Numbered from the stretch's first letter, positions 16,322-24,877 are shown. The stretch: DNA of 64,000 nt from Pseudoleptotrichia goodfellowii (GCF_007990505.1 NZ_AP019822.1:620001-684000), one strand, 5' to 3'. Notes: generated by a model from the sequence alone, not told the origin. Numbers and translations are program-made.

Positions 16322-17116
16322 ATGAAAGTGTTCAGAAGATTAGTTTTATTAGCAGTTATACTATGTTTAGGGTGGTTAAGCATTCCTTTTAATGTTCTTG
16401 TTTTAGGAAGCGATGCAAGGCCGAATCAACCTCTGAAAGGGTCAAGAAGTGACGGAATAATAGTTCTTAAGGTTACTCCTCTTCTTGCTAAAATTCAGAT
16501 GATATCAATTCCGAGGGATACTTATACGGATGTTCCCTGTGAAAAAGGCGGAAAAGTGGATAAAATAAATCATTCGTATGCTTTCGGCGGGAGAGAATGT
16601 ACGATAAAAGCAGTGGAAGAACTGCTCGATACAAAAATAAATTACAGTGTTTTATTCAGATTTGATGATGTAATAGCTCTGACAGATATAATCGGAGGCG
16701 TGGATATAGTTTCAAATCATACGTTTACACAGGATAATCAGTCGTTTGTACAGGGACAGGCTTATAATATAAAGGGAGAAAGAGCCTTAGCTTACACAAG
16801 ACACAGAAAAACCGACAGTGCTTTTAAAAGAGATGAAAGACAAAGACAGGTTATTCAGAGTATTGCAAAAAAACTTGTTTCACCTGCAGGATGGCAGTAT
16901 ATTCCGGGAGTGCGTAATTATATGCAGGAAAAAATGGAAGTTTCATTTAATCCTTTAAGAATAATATCTACTTTACCGGCTATACTTATAAACAAAACGA
17001 ATTTTGAGCAGCACGAGATAAAAGGTGACGGAAAAATGATAAAAGGAGTATGGTACTTTATTCCTGAACAAAGTTCTTTGGATGAAGCAAAAAAGGACTT
17101 TAAAATATATTTTTAA
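16322..17116 (+). CDS. LytR-CpsA-Psr (LCP) family protein
   Basis: A membrane-anchored phosphotransferase-like protein of 264 residues. A single N-terminal membrane segment (about residues 5-24) is followed by the extracytoplasmic LCP domain with VLVLGSDAR (about 28), ISIPRDTYTDVP, KINHSYAFGG and the Arg-rich YTRHRKTDSAFKRDERQRQ near residue 165, which contact the polyprenyl pyrophosphate in known structures. In Gram-positive bacteria LCP enzymes attach glycopolymers to peptidoglycan; the acceptor polymer in a diderm fusobacterium is not obvious. It sits between coaE and engB. Confidence 0.9.
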   Translation: MKVFRRLVLLAVILCLGWLSIPFNVLVLGSDARPNQPLKGSRSDGIIVLKVTPLLAKIQMISIPRDTYTDVPCEKGGKVDKINHSYAFGGRECTIKAVEELLDTKINYSVLFRFDDVIALTDIIGGVDIVSNHTFTQDNQSFVQGQAYNIKGERALAYTRHRKTDSAFKRDERQRQVIQSIAKKLVSPAGWQYIPGVRNYMQEKMEVSFNPLRIISTLPAILINKTNFEQHEIKGDGKMIKGVWYFIPEQSSLDEAKKDFKIYF

Positions 17117-17130
17117 AAAAGGAGATTATT

Positions 17131-17727
17131 TTGGAAATAAAAAAATCGGAATTTGTAAAGTCGGCTGTCTATGAGAAAGATTATCCTGAAAAAAAAGGGA
17201 TAGAATTTTCTTTTATAGGTAGATCCAACGTGGGAAAGTCTTCTCTTATAAATTCCCTTACTAATAGAAGAAATTTGGCGAGAACAAGTAAAACTCCGGG
17301 AAGAACACAACTTATAAATTATTTTCTGATAGACAGTGAAATATATTTTGTAGATTTGCCGGGATACGGTTTTGCAAAAGTACCCGAAGCGGTAAAAAGA
17401 AACTGGGGAAATACAATAGAAACTTATTTAAAATCCGAAAGAGACAAAGTAGTGTTTTTGCTTCTGGATTTGCGAAGAATCCCTTCGGGGGAAGATATGG
17501 AAATGCTCAGATGGCTTGAACATTATAATATCGAATATTATATAATTTTTACGAAGTCGGACAAGTTATCCAATAATGAAAAAGCAAAACAGTTAAAGGA
17601 AATAAAAAAGAAACTGGAATTTAACAATGAAGATGTGTTTTTCAGTTCTGCATTGAAAAATACAGGGAAAGAAGAATTATTGGATTTTATATATGAAAAG
17701 GTAAAAAATTATTATAAAAATAAATAA
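17131..17727 (+). CDS. engB: Ribosome biogenesis GTP-binding protein EngB/YsxC
   Basis: A GTPase needed for 50S subunit assembly. The 198-residue product has G1 GRSNVGKSS (about residue 30), G2 TPGRTQ, G3 DLPGYGFAKV, G4 TKSD and G5 SSALK in the right order. The start codon is TTG at 17131, supported by an AAAGGAG ribosome site seven bases upstream and by alignment of KKSEFVKSA with family N-termini. It follows the LCP gene by 14 bases. Confidence 0.94.
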   Translation: MEIKKSEFVKSAVYEKDYPEKKGIEFSFIGRSNVGKSSLINSLTNRRNLARTSKTPGRTQLINYFLIDSEIYFVDLPGYGFAKVPEAVKRNWGNTIETYLKSERDKVVFLLLDLRRIPSGEDMEMLRWLEHYNIEYYIIFTKSDKLSNNEKAKQLKEIKKKLEFNNEDVFFSSALKNTGKEELLDFIYEKVKNYYKNK

Positions 17728-17748
17728 TACAAAAAAGGAGTGATTTTA

Positions 17749-18315
17749 ATGCCGATATTGATGATAATTTTGGCGATTGTTGCAGTTTTGATTTTAATAG
17801 GAGTAGGTGCATACAATAAATATATCAGATTGAAAAATTTGAACGAAGAAGGATGGAGCGGAATAGAAGTTTATTTGCAAAAAAGACTTGATTTGATTCC
17901 TAACCTTGTAAATACTGTAAAAGGTTATGCTACACATGAAAAAGAAACTTTGGAAAATGTAGTAAGACTTAGAAGCCAGATGATGTCCATAGACACAAAG
18001 GATATAGATAATATTGAAAAAATTCAGAAATTGGAAAATGAAATGACAAAAACATTGAGATCGATAATGATGTTACAGGAAAACTATCCTGATTTAAAGG
18101 CTAATGAGAATTTTATGAGTTTACAGGCTCAATTATCTCAAATAGAGTCCGAAATACAAAATTCAAGAAAATATTATAACGGAACTGCAAGGGACAGAAA
18201 TACTTTTGTAGAAACATTTCCTAATAATATAATAGGAGGCTTTTTAGGATTTAAAAAAGCTGAGTTCTTTAATGCTGCTGAAGGAGCAGAAAAAGCACCT
18301 GAAGTTAAGTTTTAA
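17749..18315 (+). CDS. lemA: LemA family protein
   Basis: 188 residues with one N-terminal membrane segment (about residues 3-22) and a predicted helical bundle. The family landmarks are clear: LKNLNEEGWSGIEVYLQKRLDLIPNLV is read as NLNEEGWSGIEV then KRLDLIPNLV, later YPDLKANENFMSLQ, and FPNNIIGGFLGFKK. Biochemical function is not established. LemA genes very commonly sit beside DUF2207 or TPM-type Gly-rich membrane proteins, as here. I use ATG 17749, nine bases after AAAGGAG, rather than the GTG at 17740 that abuts that site. Confidence 0.9.
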   Translation: MPILMIILAIVAVLILIGVGAYNKYIRLKNLNEEGWSGIEVYLQKRLDLIPNLVNTVKGYATHEKETLENVVRLRSQMMSIDTKDIDNIEKIQKLENEMTKTLRSIMMLQENYPDLKANENFMSLQAQLSQIESEIQNSRKYYNGTARDRNTFVETFPNNIIGGFLGFKKAEFFNAAEGAEKAPEVKF

Positions 18316-18353
18316 GAGAGAGCGGAGTTAATTAAATAATAGGGAGAAGTTTG

Positions 18354-19523
18354 ATGGATGCGGTTATAAAAATGGGAATAATAACATTAACAATACTTTT
18401 AATATACAGTTTTATCACATGGCTGTTATTCGGAAAAGAAGACGATTATAAAAAAGATGTTATTTCTATTTATGAGGCACCGAAAGAATTGTCTTCCATG
18501 TTTGTATCGTATATTTTAAAGAAAAATAAAATTTTGTCCTTTGAGTTATTTTATATAGGAGTGTTGTCATTAATAGAAAAAGGATTTTTAACAGTAGAAG
18601 ATACTGCGATTTTTGATGAAAAGAAAAATAGCAGTATTTTTCTTTATTTTTTTCCGCCTGACAAAGAAAATATGGAAGTAATAAACTGTACTTTAAATAA
18701 AGAATTGATAAGTGACACGCACTATAGAAGAAAAGTTTTGTTTGAAGAAGAGGAAATGCTTTTAGATGCTCTTTCGGATAAGGGAAATATTTTTTATGGT
18801 AAATTGAATGAACTTTTTAATGAAATAAAGAAAAACTTTAAATACAAATATAAAAGCAGATATAATAAAAAAAGGCTTTATAAAGGGAATAAAATGTTTT
18901 TAATACCGTTTGTATTAGCCGTAACAGCTTTCGGAGTCTTTGCCTGTGTATACGGGAAAGAGGATGGAATACTGTTGTTGATTATTTTTCCTATTCTTTT
19001 TTGGGTTATAATTTTTTCTTTATTGGATATTTCTGTTATTTTTAGCAGTTTACTTTCTATACCGGTTAAAATAATATGCGGAATAATTTTTCTGTTTTTT
19101 ACTTGCCAGACTTTTCTTTTAGCATTAGAAATTATATTTTCAGTAGGGTTACCTTCATTAATTCCGATATTGATTACCGCACTTTTTATTATTTATATAA
19201 AAGTATTAGGAAAATATACACCTGAAGGAATAGAACAGTTGAAAATAATCGAAGGTATAAGAAAATATATTAAAAGCCAGAGAAAAATGATATTTAACAA
19301 AGAGGAAGACTTGATAAATCATTTCAGAACACTGCTTTCTTATACTGCTGCAATGAATGTGGAAAAAGAAACTCTTGAATTGATAGAAAAAGATATTGAA
19401 ATATCGATTTTCAAGGAAAGAAGAGATTATATAAGAGAAAAATTATGTATAAATTATTATGAAAACAGAAAAGAATACGAAAAAGAATATATAAAATATA
19501 TTTTCCCAAAAATATACAGATAA
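18354..19523 (+). CDS. DUF2207-related membrane protein lacking the N-terminal domain
   Basis: A 389-residue membrane protein with an N-terminal transmembrane segment ending ITWLLFGKEDD, and a central cluster of three or four hydrophobic helices (about residues 180-285). It matches only the second half of the following gene: both carry the ITW(L/I)LFG motif, a YEAPKELSSMF/NLPKDMSAMF segment and LGKYTPEGIEQLK/IGKYTNEGIRKKE. The DUF2207 extracytoplasmic domain and Gly-rich tail are absent, so this looks like a shortened paralogue. ATG 18354, eight bases after GGGAG, is preferred over the TTG just before it. Confidence 0.75.
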   Translation: MDAVIKMGIITLTILLIYSFITWLLFGKEDDYKKDVISIYEAPKELSSMFVSYILKKNKILSFELFYIGVLSLIEKGFLTVEDTAIFDEKKNSSIFLYFFPPDKENMEVINCTLNKELISDTHYRRKVLFEEEEMLLDALSDKGNIFYGKLNELFNEIKKNFKYKYKSRYNKKRLYKGNKMFLIPFVLAVTAFGVFACVYGKEDGILLLIIFPILFWVIIFSLLDISVIFSSLLSIPVKIICGIIFLFFTCQTFLLALEIIFSVGLPSLIPILITALFIIYIKVLGKYTPEGIEQLKIIEGIRKYIKSQRKMIFNKEEDLINHFRTLLSYTAAMNVEKETLELIEKDIEISIFKERRDYIREKLCINYYENRKEYEKEYIKYIFPKIYR

Positions 19524-19540
19524 AGGAAAGGAGAGGACGA

Positions 19541-21466
19541 ATGGAATATAAGAGTTGCAGAAAACAAAAGAAAATTTTAGTAATATTATTTACGTTTTTT
19601 TCTTTTTTTCTGATTAATTCAAAGGCGTTGAAAGCCGAAACGATAAAAAATTACAACGTTACAATCCAGATAAATAAAGATGCTACTTTGACTGTAAATG
19701 AAGTAATAGATTATGAATTTGATGTGATGAAACACGGTATTTACAGAGATATTCCTTTGAGATCCCGAAAAGAAGGATTTGACATTTACAGGTCTTATGT
19801 GAGAATGAATTCGGTTAAAAGAAACGGAGAGCCTGAACATTATTCTTCGAAAAGTTTTGATGAAGGAATAAGATATAGAGTAGGTTCTGCCAATACATAT
19901 GTGAATCAGGGACTGAATACATATGAATTTAATTATACTATTTATAATGCAGTGTTTGAAAAAGACGGAATTTATCAAATATATTACAATGCAATAGGAC
20001 AATTTTGGGAAGTGCCTATAGAGAAAGCGACAGTAACTGTGAAATTTTCTCCTTACGGCAGTCAAATTGAACCGAAAGAAATAGAGAAACTGGAAGTTTA
20101 TACAGGAAGTTACGGAGAAAAATCCGATAATTACAATATTGATGAAAAGAGCGGGGAAATAAAAATCAGTACAAAAAATGAGCTTAGCCCTGACAGCGGA
20201 CTTACATTTATGTTAAATTTGAAAACAGACAAAATAAATCCGACTTTTTTAGATAAACTGAAGCTGATTTATTATACAAATCCAATAATTATATTGGGAC
20301 CTGTTATATTGGTTATTCTGGCGATATATGCTTTCATAACATGGATTTTATTCGGAAGAGATCCTGCACGGAAAGCGATAATACCTGAGTTTAATTTACC
20401 GAAAGATATGTCGGCAATGTTTGCAGCTTATATGGACGGAGCAAGGGATCCTAAGGAAATTATGAATGTCGGAGTTTTATCCTTACTTTCCAAAGGATAT
20501 ATAACTGCCGAAGATAAAGATGGTGACGGGAAAAATGTAAAATATAATAAAAATACAGAAAAAACAAATAATGAGAAAAAGGAACTATACAGTGAAGAAA
20601 TAAAGCTTTATAATGCTTTGTCTTCGAGTAAAAATAATATTTTCAAAGATGGAGATGCTCTTTACAGTACAGGAATAAGCATTTTAAAAAATTTAGGCGA
20701 TAAGTACAATAAAATTATTTATAGGCATAATTACGGATTTTTAGTTCCGTTTATACTTGCGATTCCTGTTTTGGTTATTTTTTCATTAGGTGGAGGAAAC
20801 AGTAAAATAGGAATGGAAAGCGGATCTTATTTTTTAATATTCTTTTATATATTGGGAGTATTCGGATCAATACTGCATTCCATATTTAGAGAAATCAATA
20901 AAATTTTTATTTTAGTTGGAGTGACAATAATAGTTATGCTTGTATCTCTAAGCATGGGAATACCGATTTTTGTAATGGCTATATGTTTTCTTGTGTTATT
21001 TTTCGGATATATGAAACTTATAGGGAAATATACAAATGAAGGTATAAGAAAAAAAGAATATCTTCAAGGAATGAAAATGTATATAAAAACTGCAGAAGAA
21101 AATCAGATAAAGAAATTTAACGATGTAGATGAAATGGTAAGTTATTTTAAAGGAATATTGCCTTTTGCAGTGGCTCTCGGAGTAAAAAATGAAGCGATTA
21201 AATTAATGAGAAAAGCTATAAAAATGAATCATTTTAATGAAAGTGACTTCAACAGAAATCAAACCTTGGATCTTTGGGTTTATAATGATTACGCATTGAG
21301 AAGCTCTTTGTCAAGAGAATATAATACTGCACAGGAAAAAGTATATAAAGAAAAATTCAGTTCTTCAAGAGGAGGTTCATCGGGAGGCTTCGGTGGAGGA
21401 GGATTTTCCAGTGGTGGTGGGTTCTCCGGAGGAGGTTCCGGCGGAGGCGGAGGCGGAAGCTGGTAA
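19541..21466 (+). CDS. DUF2207 family membrane protein with Gly-rich tail
   Basis: 641 residues: a hydrophobic signal (about residues 11-30), an extracytoplasmic DUF2207 domain (KNYNVTIQINKDATLTVNE, then HGIYRDIPLR), a membrane segment near residue 250 ending TWILFGRDPARKA, and a soluble segment. Further helices lie at about 400-490, and a C-terminal Gly/Ser tail ends GGGGGGSW. The same layout recurs in proteins paired with LemA. Function is unknown. With lemA and the shortened paralogue upstream it forms a three-gene unit ending at the terminator at 21492. Confidence 0.85.
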   Translation: MEYKSCRKQKKILVILFTFFSFFLINSKALKAETIKNYNVTIQINKDATLTVNEVIDYEFDVMKHGIYRDIPLRSRKEGFDIYRSYVRMNSVKRNGEPEHYSSKSFDEGIRYRVGSANTYVNQGLNTYEFNYTIYNAVFEKDGIYQIYYNAIGQFWEVPIEKATVTVKFSPYGSQIEPKEIEKLEVYTGSYGEKSDNYNIDEKSGEIKISTKNELSPDSGLTFMLNLKTDKINPTFLDKLKLIYYTNPIIILGPVILVILAIYAFITWILFGRDPARKAIIPEFNLPKDMSAMFAAYMDGARDPKEIMNVGVLSLLSKGYITAEDKDGDGKNVKYNKNTEKTNNEKKELYSEEIKLYNALSSSKNNIFKDGDALYSTGISILKNLGDKYNKIIYRHNYGFLVPFILAIPVLVIFSLGGGNSKIGMESGSYFLIFFYILGVFGSILHSIFREINKIFILVGVTIIVMLVSLSMGIPIFVMAICFLVLFFGYMKLIGKYTNEGIRKKEYLQGMKMYIKTAEENQIKKFNDVDEMVSYFKGILPFAVALGVKNEAIKLMRKAIKMNHFNESDFNRNQTLDLWVYNDYALRSSLSREYNTAQEKVYKEKFSSSRGGSSGGFGGGGFSSGGGFSGGGSGGGGGGSW

Positions 21467-21491
21467 TGCTTCTGCCGAATTAAATATAAAT

Positions 21492-21536
21492 AAAGGGATT
21501 TTCCGAATAAGTCTATATTCAAGAAAATCCCTTTTA
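21492..21536. terminator. Terminator between convergent genes
   Basis: The 12-bp stem AAAGGGATTTTC/GAAAATCCCTTT (21492-21503 and 21523-21534) with an inner GAATA/TATTC pairing. The A tract on one side and T tract on the other could serve both the DUF2207 gene and the minus-strand gene at 21585. Confidence 0.8.
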
Positions 21537-21584
21537 AATTATAAATATTCAATTGTATTTTGGAAAGTATAGTTTACTTTGTTA

Positions 21585-22115
21585 TTAATAACCTAAATTA
21601 AAGTCATAACCGACACCTAGAGAAACTCTTCTGTAGTCGGCTTTATGGTCTTTTTGTCCTACAGTGTATTTTCCTTTGTTTTCTTTATACATAACGTCTA
21701 CATTAAGGTTATTAAAGTTAATACCTCCTCCTACTCCGTAGTACAATCCGTCTTTAGCTTTATTGGTATTGATAGAGTATCCTAAATCTCCTTTCACATA
21801 AGGTTTTACAGTTGTTCCTGTGTCAAAATTGTATTTTGCAGTAGCATACACAGGAACTGAATTATAAAGAGTTCCTCTGTCTTTTTTCAGTTTGCTGTGG
21901 AACTGATAAGATGTACCTCCTCCTAATTCAAGTCCAGGAATAACTTCGTATCTGTATTCCGCTCCTACTTCTCCGGCATTTCCTTTTGCTTTAGTGGAAG
22001 AATTTTTGAAATAATATTTTCCTCCTGTATCCCAAGCACCTTTAATTTCAACTTTACTTGCTGCAAAAGAAGCAGCTCCGATTACTAAAAATAATCCTAA
22101 TAGTGATTTTTTCAT
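21585..22115 (-). CDS. Small outer-membrane beta-barrel protein
   Basis: A 176-residue exported protein. The signal peptide MKKSLLGLFLVIGAASFAAS is followed by short amphipathic strands with Gly/Tyr spacing (AEYRYEVIPGLELGGGTSYQF, read as paired strands; VYATAKYNFDT; VKPYVKGDLGYS; YYGVGGGINF; VSLGVGYDF), typical of an eight-strand opacity/OmpW-like barrel. Specific function is unknown. I start at the ATG (22115-22113), which has an AAAGGCGG site five bases upstream, and reject a ten-residue upstream extension. The promoter region contains a 14-bp palindrome at 22217-22230. Confidence 0.78.
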   Translation of the reverse strand: MKKSLLGLFLVIGAASFAASKVEIKGAWDTGGKYYFKNSSTKAKGNAGEVGAEYRYEVIPGLELGGGTSYQFHSKLKKDRGTLYNSVPVYATAKYNFDTGTTVKPYVKGDLGYSINTNKAKDGLYYGVGGGINFNNLNVDVMYKENKGKYTVGQKDHKADYRRVSLGVGYDFNLGY

Positions 22116-22216
22116 TTTATCCGCCTTTCTTTGTTTAACAAACAAATCTTAATTAATTTATACAGATAAAAACAGACTTATTTCCTGTTTTTTATCTACA
22201 CCAAGTTTACACTGAA

Positions 22217-22230
22217 TGACTTATAAGTCA
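22217..22230. promoter_or_regulatory. Perfect 14-bp palindrome, candidate operator
   Basis: TGACTTATAAGTCA is self-complementary and lies about 100 bases upstream of the minus-strand barrel gene, overlapping a weak CTGACT-16-TAAACT promoter candidate on that strand. It is also about 60 bases upstream of the plus-strand promoter at 22288. A dimeric regulator could bind here; none is encoded nearby. Confidence 0.4.
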
Positions 22231-22287
22231 GTTAGAATAAAATATACATCTTCTTTTTATTTCAGTATAAAAAAATATGACATATTG

Positions 22288-22296
22288 TGCTATAAT
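22288..22296 (+). promoter_or_regulatory. Extended -10 promoter of the Cof-type phosphatase gene
   Basis: TGC-TATAAT (22288-22296) with no recognisable -35 box. The same TGCTATAAT string occurs before guaB and the AEC carrier gene. Confidence 0.5.
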
Positions 22297-22337
22297 AAAT
22301 TTGTATTAAATAATTAAAAGAAGGAGACATGTTATTT

Positions 22338-23137
22338 ATGTGTAATATTGTAGTGAGTGATTTGGACGGTACATTAATTCCGATCAGGAAGTGTCGGAAA
22401 TTTCAAAAAAAGTTATAAAAAAGTTAATAGAAAAGGGCAAAAAATTTTATATAGCTACAGGAAGGGCGTATCCTGATGCCAAAAATATAATGGAATCTAT
22501 AGGGATAAAAATACCTCTGATTTCAGCAAACGGAGCAGTTATAAACGATGCTGACGGAAAAGAAATATACAGAAACAATTTGGATGAAAAATATAAAAAT
22601 ATAATGCTGGACATAGATTATCTGGGAATATCCGACAGTATTCATATAAATGTTTACAGTGACAACAGATGGTTTTTAACGGATAAGGAAAGAAAAATAA
22701 ATCCTTTTGAAGAAGAACCCGAATATATGTATGAAGTCGTAACTCCTGAAGAAGTAAGAAAAAAAGATATTACAAAAATATTTTATATAGGAAAACATAA
22801 TGATTTGCTCAAATTGGAAAAGGTAATATTTGACAGAACTAACGGAGAAGTAAATGTGAAATTTACCCATCCTGAATGTCTTGAAATATTTGATATAAAT
22901 GCCACAAAAGCAAATGCAATAAAAAGATTAGGACTGATAGATGGATTTACTTTTGAGGATGTAGTGGCTTTCGGTGACGGATTTAATGATTATGAAATGC
23001 TGAAAGAGGCAAAAAAAGGATTTATTATGAAAAATGCCCATTATTCCCTGAAAGAAGCACTTCCGCATTTGGAAATTGTGTCTAGTAATTCAAAAAACGG
23101 TGTTGCAAAAAAACTGATAGAATTGTATAATATATAA
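22338..23137 (+). pseudogene. Cof-type HAD phosphatase, frameshifted after motif I
   Basis: The ATG at 22338 opens with the HAD motif I segment NIVVSDLDGTLI, but this frame stops at 22418 after 26 residues. The rest of a normal Cof/sugar-phosphatase (DQEVSEISKKVIKKL, IATGRAYPDA, ISANGAVI, FGDGFNDYEML, then about 240 residues to 23137) continues in a different frame from about 22382. Restoring four bases (one more AATT unit in ATTAATT at 22374-22380) would give DGTLINSDQEVSE, exactly the family pattern. The downstream GTG at 22391 would make a protein without the catalytic Asp. This is a tetranucleotide slip: real inactivation, phase variation or a sequencing error. Confidence 0.75.
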
Positions 23138-23146
23138 GAATATTTC

Positions 23147-23227
23147 ATGAGGATCCGTTGCTGTCCTCATACTCCCACTGTCTGTGATCTTTGCTTCTGC
23201 GTCGATTGCGGTTTGAGGGGGAATTAA
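23147..23227 (+). other. GC-rich block with a Cys-rich 26-codon ORF or structured RNA
   Basis: This stretch is about 55% G+C in a genome near one-third. ATG 23147 to TAA 23227 can be read as a 26-residue peptide with six Cys, including CDLCFCVDC. No ribosome site precedes it, and its codons (CCC, CTT, GTC, TGC) are unlike neighbouring genes. It also contains ATGAGGA/TCCTCAT (23147-23153 with 23164-23170), which would form a stable hairpin, and CTCCC that can pair with GGGGG near its end. It may be a structured RNA, an imported fragment or a micro-ORF; I cannot choose. Confidence 0.4.
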
Positions 23228-23251
23228 AAAAATAAGGTAGAGGTGATATAA

Positions 23252-23533
23252 ATGTACGGAACAGTAAAAAATGAAGCAGGAATGCTTTTCAGCGGAAATA
23301 ACTTTAAAGTAGTTAAAAAAATTTTAAAAACGGGAGAATTGATTCCTTCTCATAATCATGAGGAAGAAGAAATAGTTTTTTCCGTTTTAAAAGGAAAAAT
23401 GGAAATGTTTTTGAATGATACTGAAAAACATGTTCTTGTGCCGGGAGATATATTGAATTTTGACGGTGTAAACTTTATACAAGGTACAGCATTGGAAGAT
23501 TCCGAAATAAATGTAACTTTAGTGAAGAAATAA
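23252..23533 (+). CDS. Small cupin-domain protein
   Basis: A 93-residue single cupin_2 barrel. Motif 1 is P-S-H-N-H-E(5)-IVFSVLKGKMEM (metal-binding His-x-His and Glu near residues 31-38), and motif 2 lies around LVPGDILNFDGVNFIQGT. Such proteins bind metals and small ligands; the substrate is unknown and motif 2 lacks an obvious His. It has an AGGTAGAGGTG ribosome site and lies between the GC-rich block and a large inverted-repeat element, so it is probably monocistronic. Confidence 0.82.
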   Translation: MYGTVKNEAGMLFSGNNFKVVKKILKTGELIPSHNHEEEEIVFSVLKGKMEMFLNDTEKHVLVPGDILNFDGVNFIQGTALEDSEINVTLVKK

Positions 23534-23537
23534 ATTT

Positions 23538-23660
23538 AAAAAAAGAGGTTGTTTCAAAACAGAAAAATAAAATCTTTTCAATAATTTCCGTTATTGATAA
23601 ATATCAATGATTAAGGAAATACGGGAGTGATGATGTTCTCGTTTTGTAAAACCTCTTTTT
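23538..23660. repeat. MITE-like inverted-repeat element or large nested hairpin
   Basis: The ends are inverted repeats of about 20 bases: AAAAAGAGGTT at 23540-23550 pairs with AACCTCTTTTT at 23650-23660, and CAAAAC at 23555-23560 with GTTTTG at 23641-23646. The centre holds a further perfect hairpin, ATTGATA/TATCAAT (23593-23599 and 23602-23608), and TTTCC/GGAAA pairs around it. The end GAGGTTGTTTCAAAAC resembles insertion-sequence termini. It encodes nothing, and it could also terminate the cupin transcript. Confidence 0.55.
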
Positions 23661-23677
23661 AATTCGGAGATTTGAGA

Positions 23678-24877
23678 ATGAGAATTGGAATTGTAGCCGA
23701 GTATAATCCGTTTCATAACGGTCATTTATATCAAATTAATAAAATAAAAGAAATTTTCGGAAAAGATATCTTCCTTGTTATAATAATAAGCGGAGATTTC
23801 GTTCAAAGAGGGGAACTTTCGTTTTTAAATAAATGGGAGAAAACGAAAATTGCTCTTGAAAACGGAGTTGATCTGGTAGCGGAACTGCCTTTGTATTATT
23901 CGATTCAGAATGCCGAAATTTTTTCCGGAACAGCTACGGAGATTCTTGATTATCTGGGAGTCGATATACAGATTTTCGGGGCTGAAGAAGAGAATATTGA
24001 AAAACTTGAAGAAGTGATAAAACTTCAATCAAAACAAAGTTACAAAAAAAAGTTAATGGATTTTATAAAAGCAGGGAACAGCTACAGTACATCCCAGAAA
24101 CTTGTTTTAAATGAGTACGGCTACGAAGATATAGTGAAATCCAATAATATATTGGGATTGGAATATATTCGGGCAATAAGAAAAAAAAAGCTGGAAATAA
24201 AACCTTATGTTATTAAACGTGAAATTTCCGAATATAATGAAGATAAAGTAGAAAAAGACAGGTTCGATATGGCAAGTGCTTCGTTTATAAGAAAAGAGAT
24301 TGAGGAAAATAACTTTGAGAAAATAAAAAGATTTGTTCCCGAAAATACTTATGAAATGCTGAAAGAGAAGATAAAAAAAAGAAAAGAAAAAGGGATAGAT
24401 GATATCATTTTAAAAAATGAGATTTTTAAAATGGTAAAATATAAATTTTTAACGTATTCAAAGAAAGAAATAATAAAAATATATGATACGACAGAGGAAA
24501 TTTATGTTAGAATATACAATGGATTAAAAGAATCTTCAAGTTATAATGAGTTTGTAAAAAACATCAAATCGAGAAATTTTTCAACTAAAAGAATTGAAAG
24601 AATTATAATGAATACATTTTTGAATGTTACCCTTAAAAATTCTGATTTTAGAGTCGACTATGTACGGATTTTAGGCTTTAACCGTAAAGGAAGGGAATAT
24701 TTGAAAAAAATAAAAGATAAATTCGGAAACGGGAAAAAAATTTTTGTGAACTGGAAAGATATAGAAAAAGATGAAGAAATTAACAGGGAAAAAATAAATA
24801 TTGAAAAAAACGGATTTTTGGTAAAAGAATTGCTGTTTGAAGAAAAAGAAAGGCTTAATCCTGTTATTATTGAATAA
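23678..24877 (+). CDS. tmcAL: tRNA(Met) cytidine acetate ligase
   Basis: Acetylates C34 of elongator tRNA-Met using acetate and ATP (family formerly YlbM, DUF795). The 399-residue product starts MRIGIVAEYNPFHNGHLYQ with the nucleotidyltransferase H-x-G-H-like motif (residues 13-16 region), then SGDFVQRGE and WEKTKIALENGVDLV, and later ASASFIRK (the family's S-x-x-R substrate loop). I use ATG 23678, eight bases after GGAG, rather than TTG 23672. It follows the inverted-repeat element and precedes a hydrolase gene by 23 bases. Confidence 0.9.
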   Translation: MRIGIVAEYNPFHNGHLYQINKIKEIFGKDIFLVIIISGDFVQRGELSFLNKWEKTKIALENGVDLVAELPLYYSIQNAEIFSGTATEILDYLGVDIQIFGAEEENIEKLEEVIKLQSKQSYKKKLMDFIKAGNSYSTSQKLVLNEYGYEDIVKSNNILGLEYIRAIRKKKLEIKPYVIKREISEYNEDKVEKDRFDMASASFIRKEIEENNFEKIKRFVPENTYEMLKEKIKKRKEKGIDDIILKNEIFKMVKYKFLTYSKKEIIKIYDTTEEIYVRIYNGLKESSSYNEFVKNIKSRNFSTKRIERIIMNTFLNVTLKNSDFRVDYVRILGFNRKGREYLKKIKDKFGNGKKIFVNWKDIEKDEEINREKINIEKNGFLVKELLFEEKERLNPVIIE

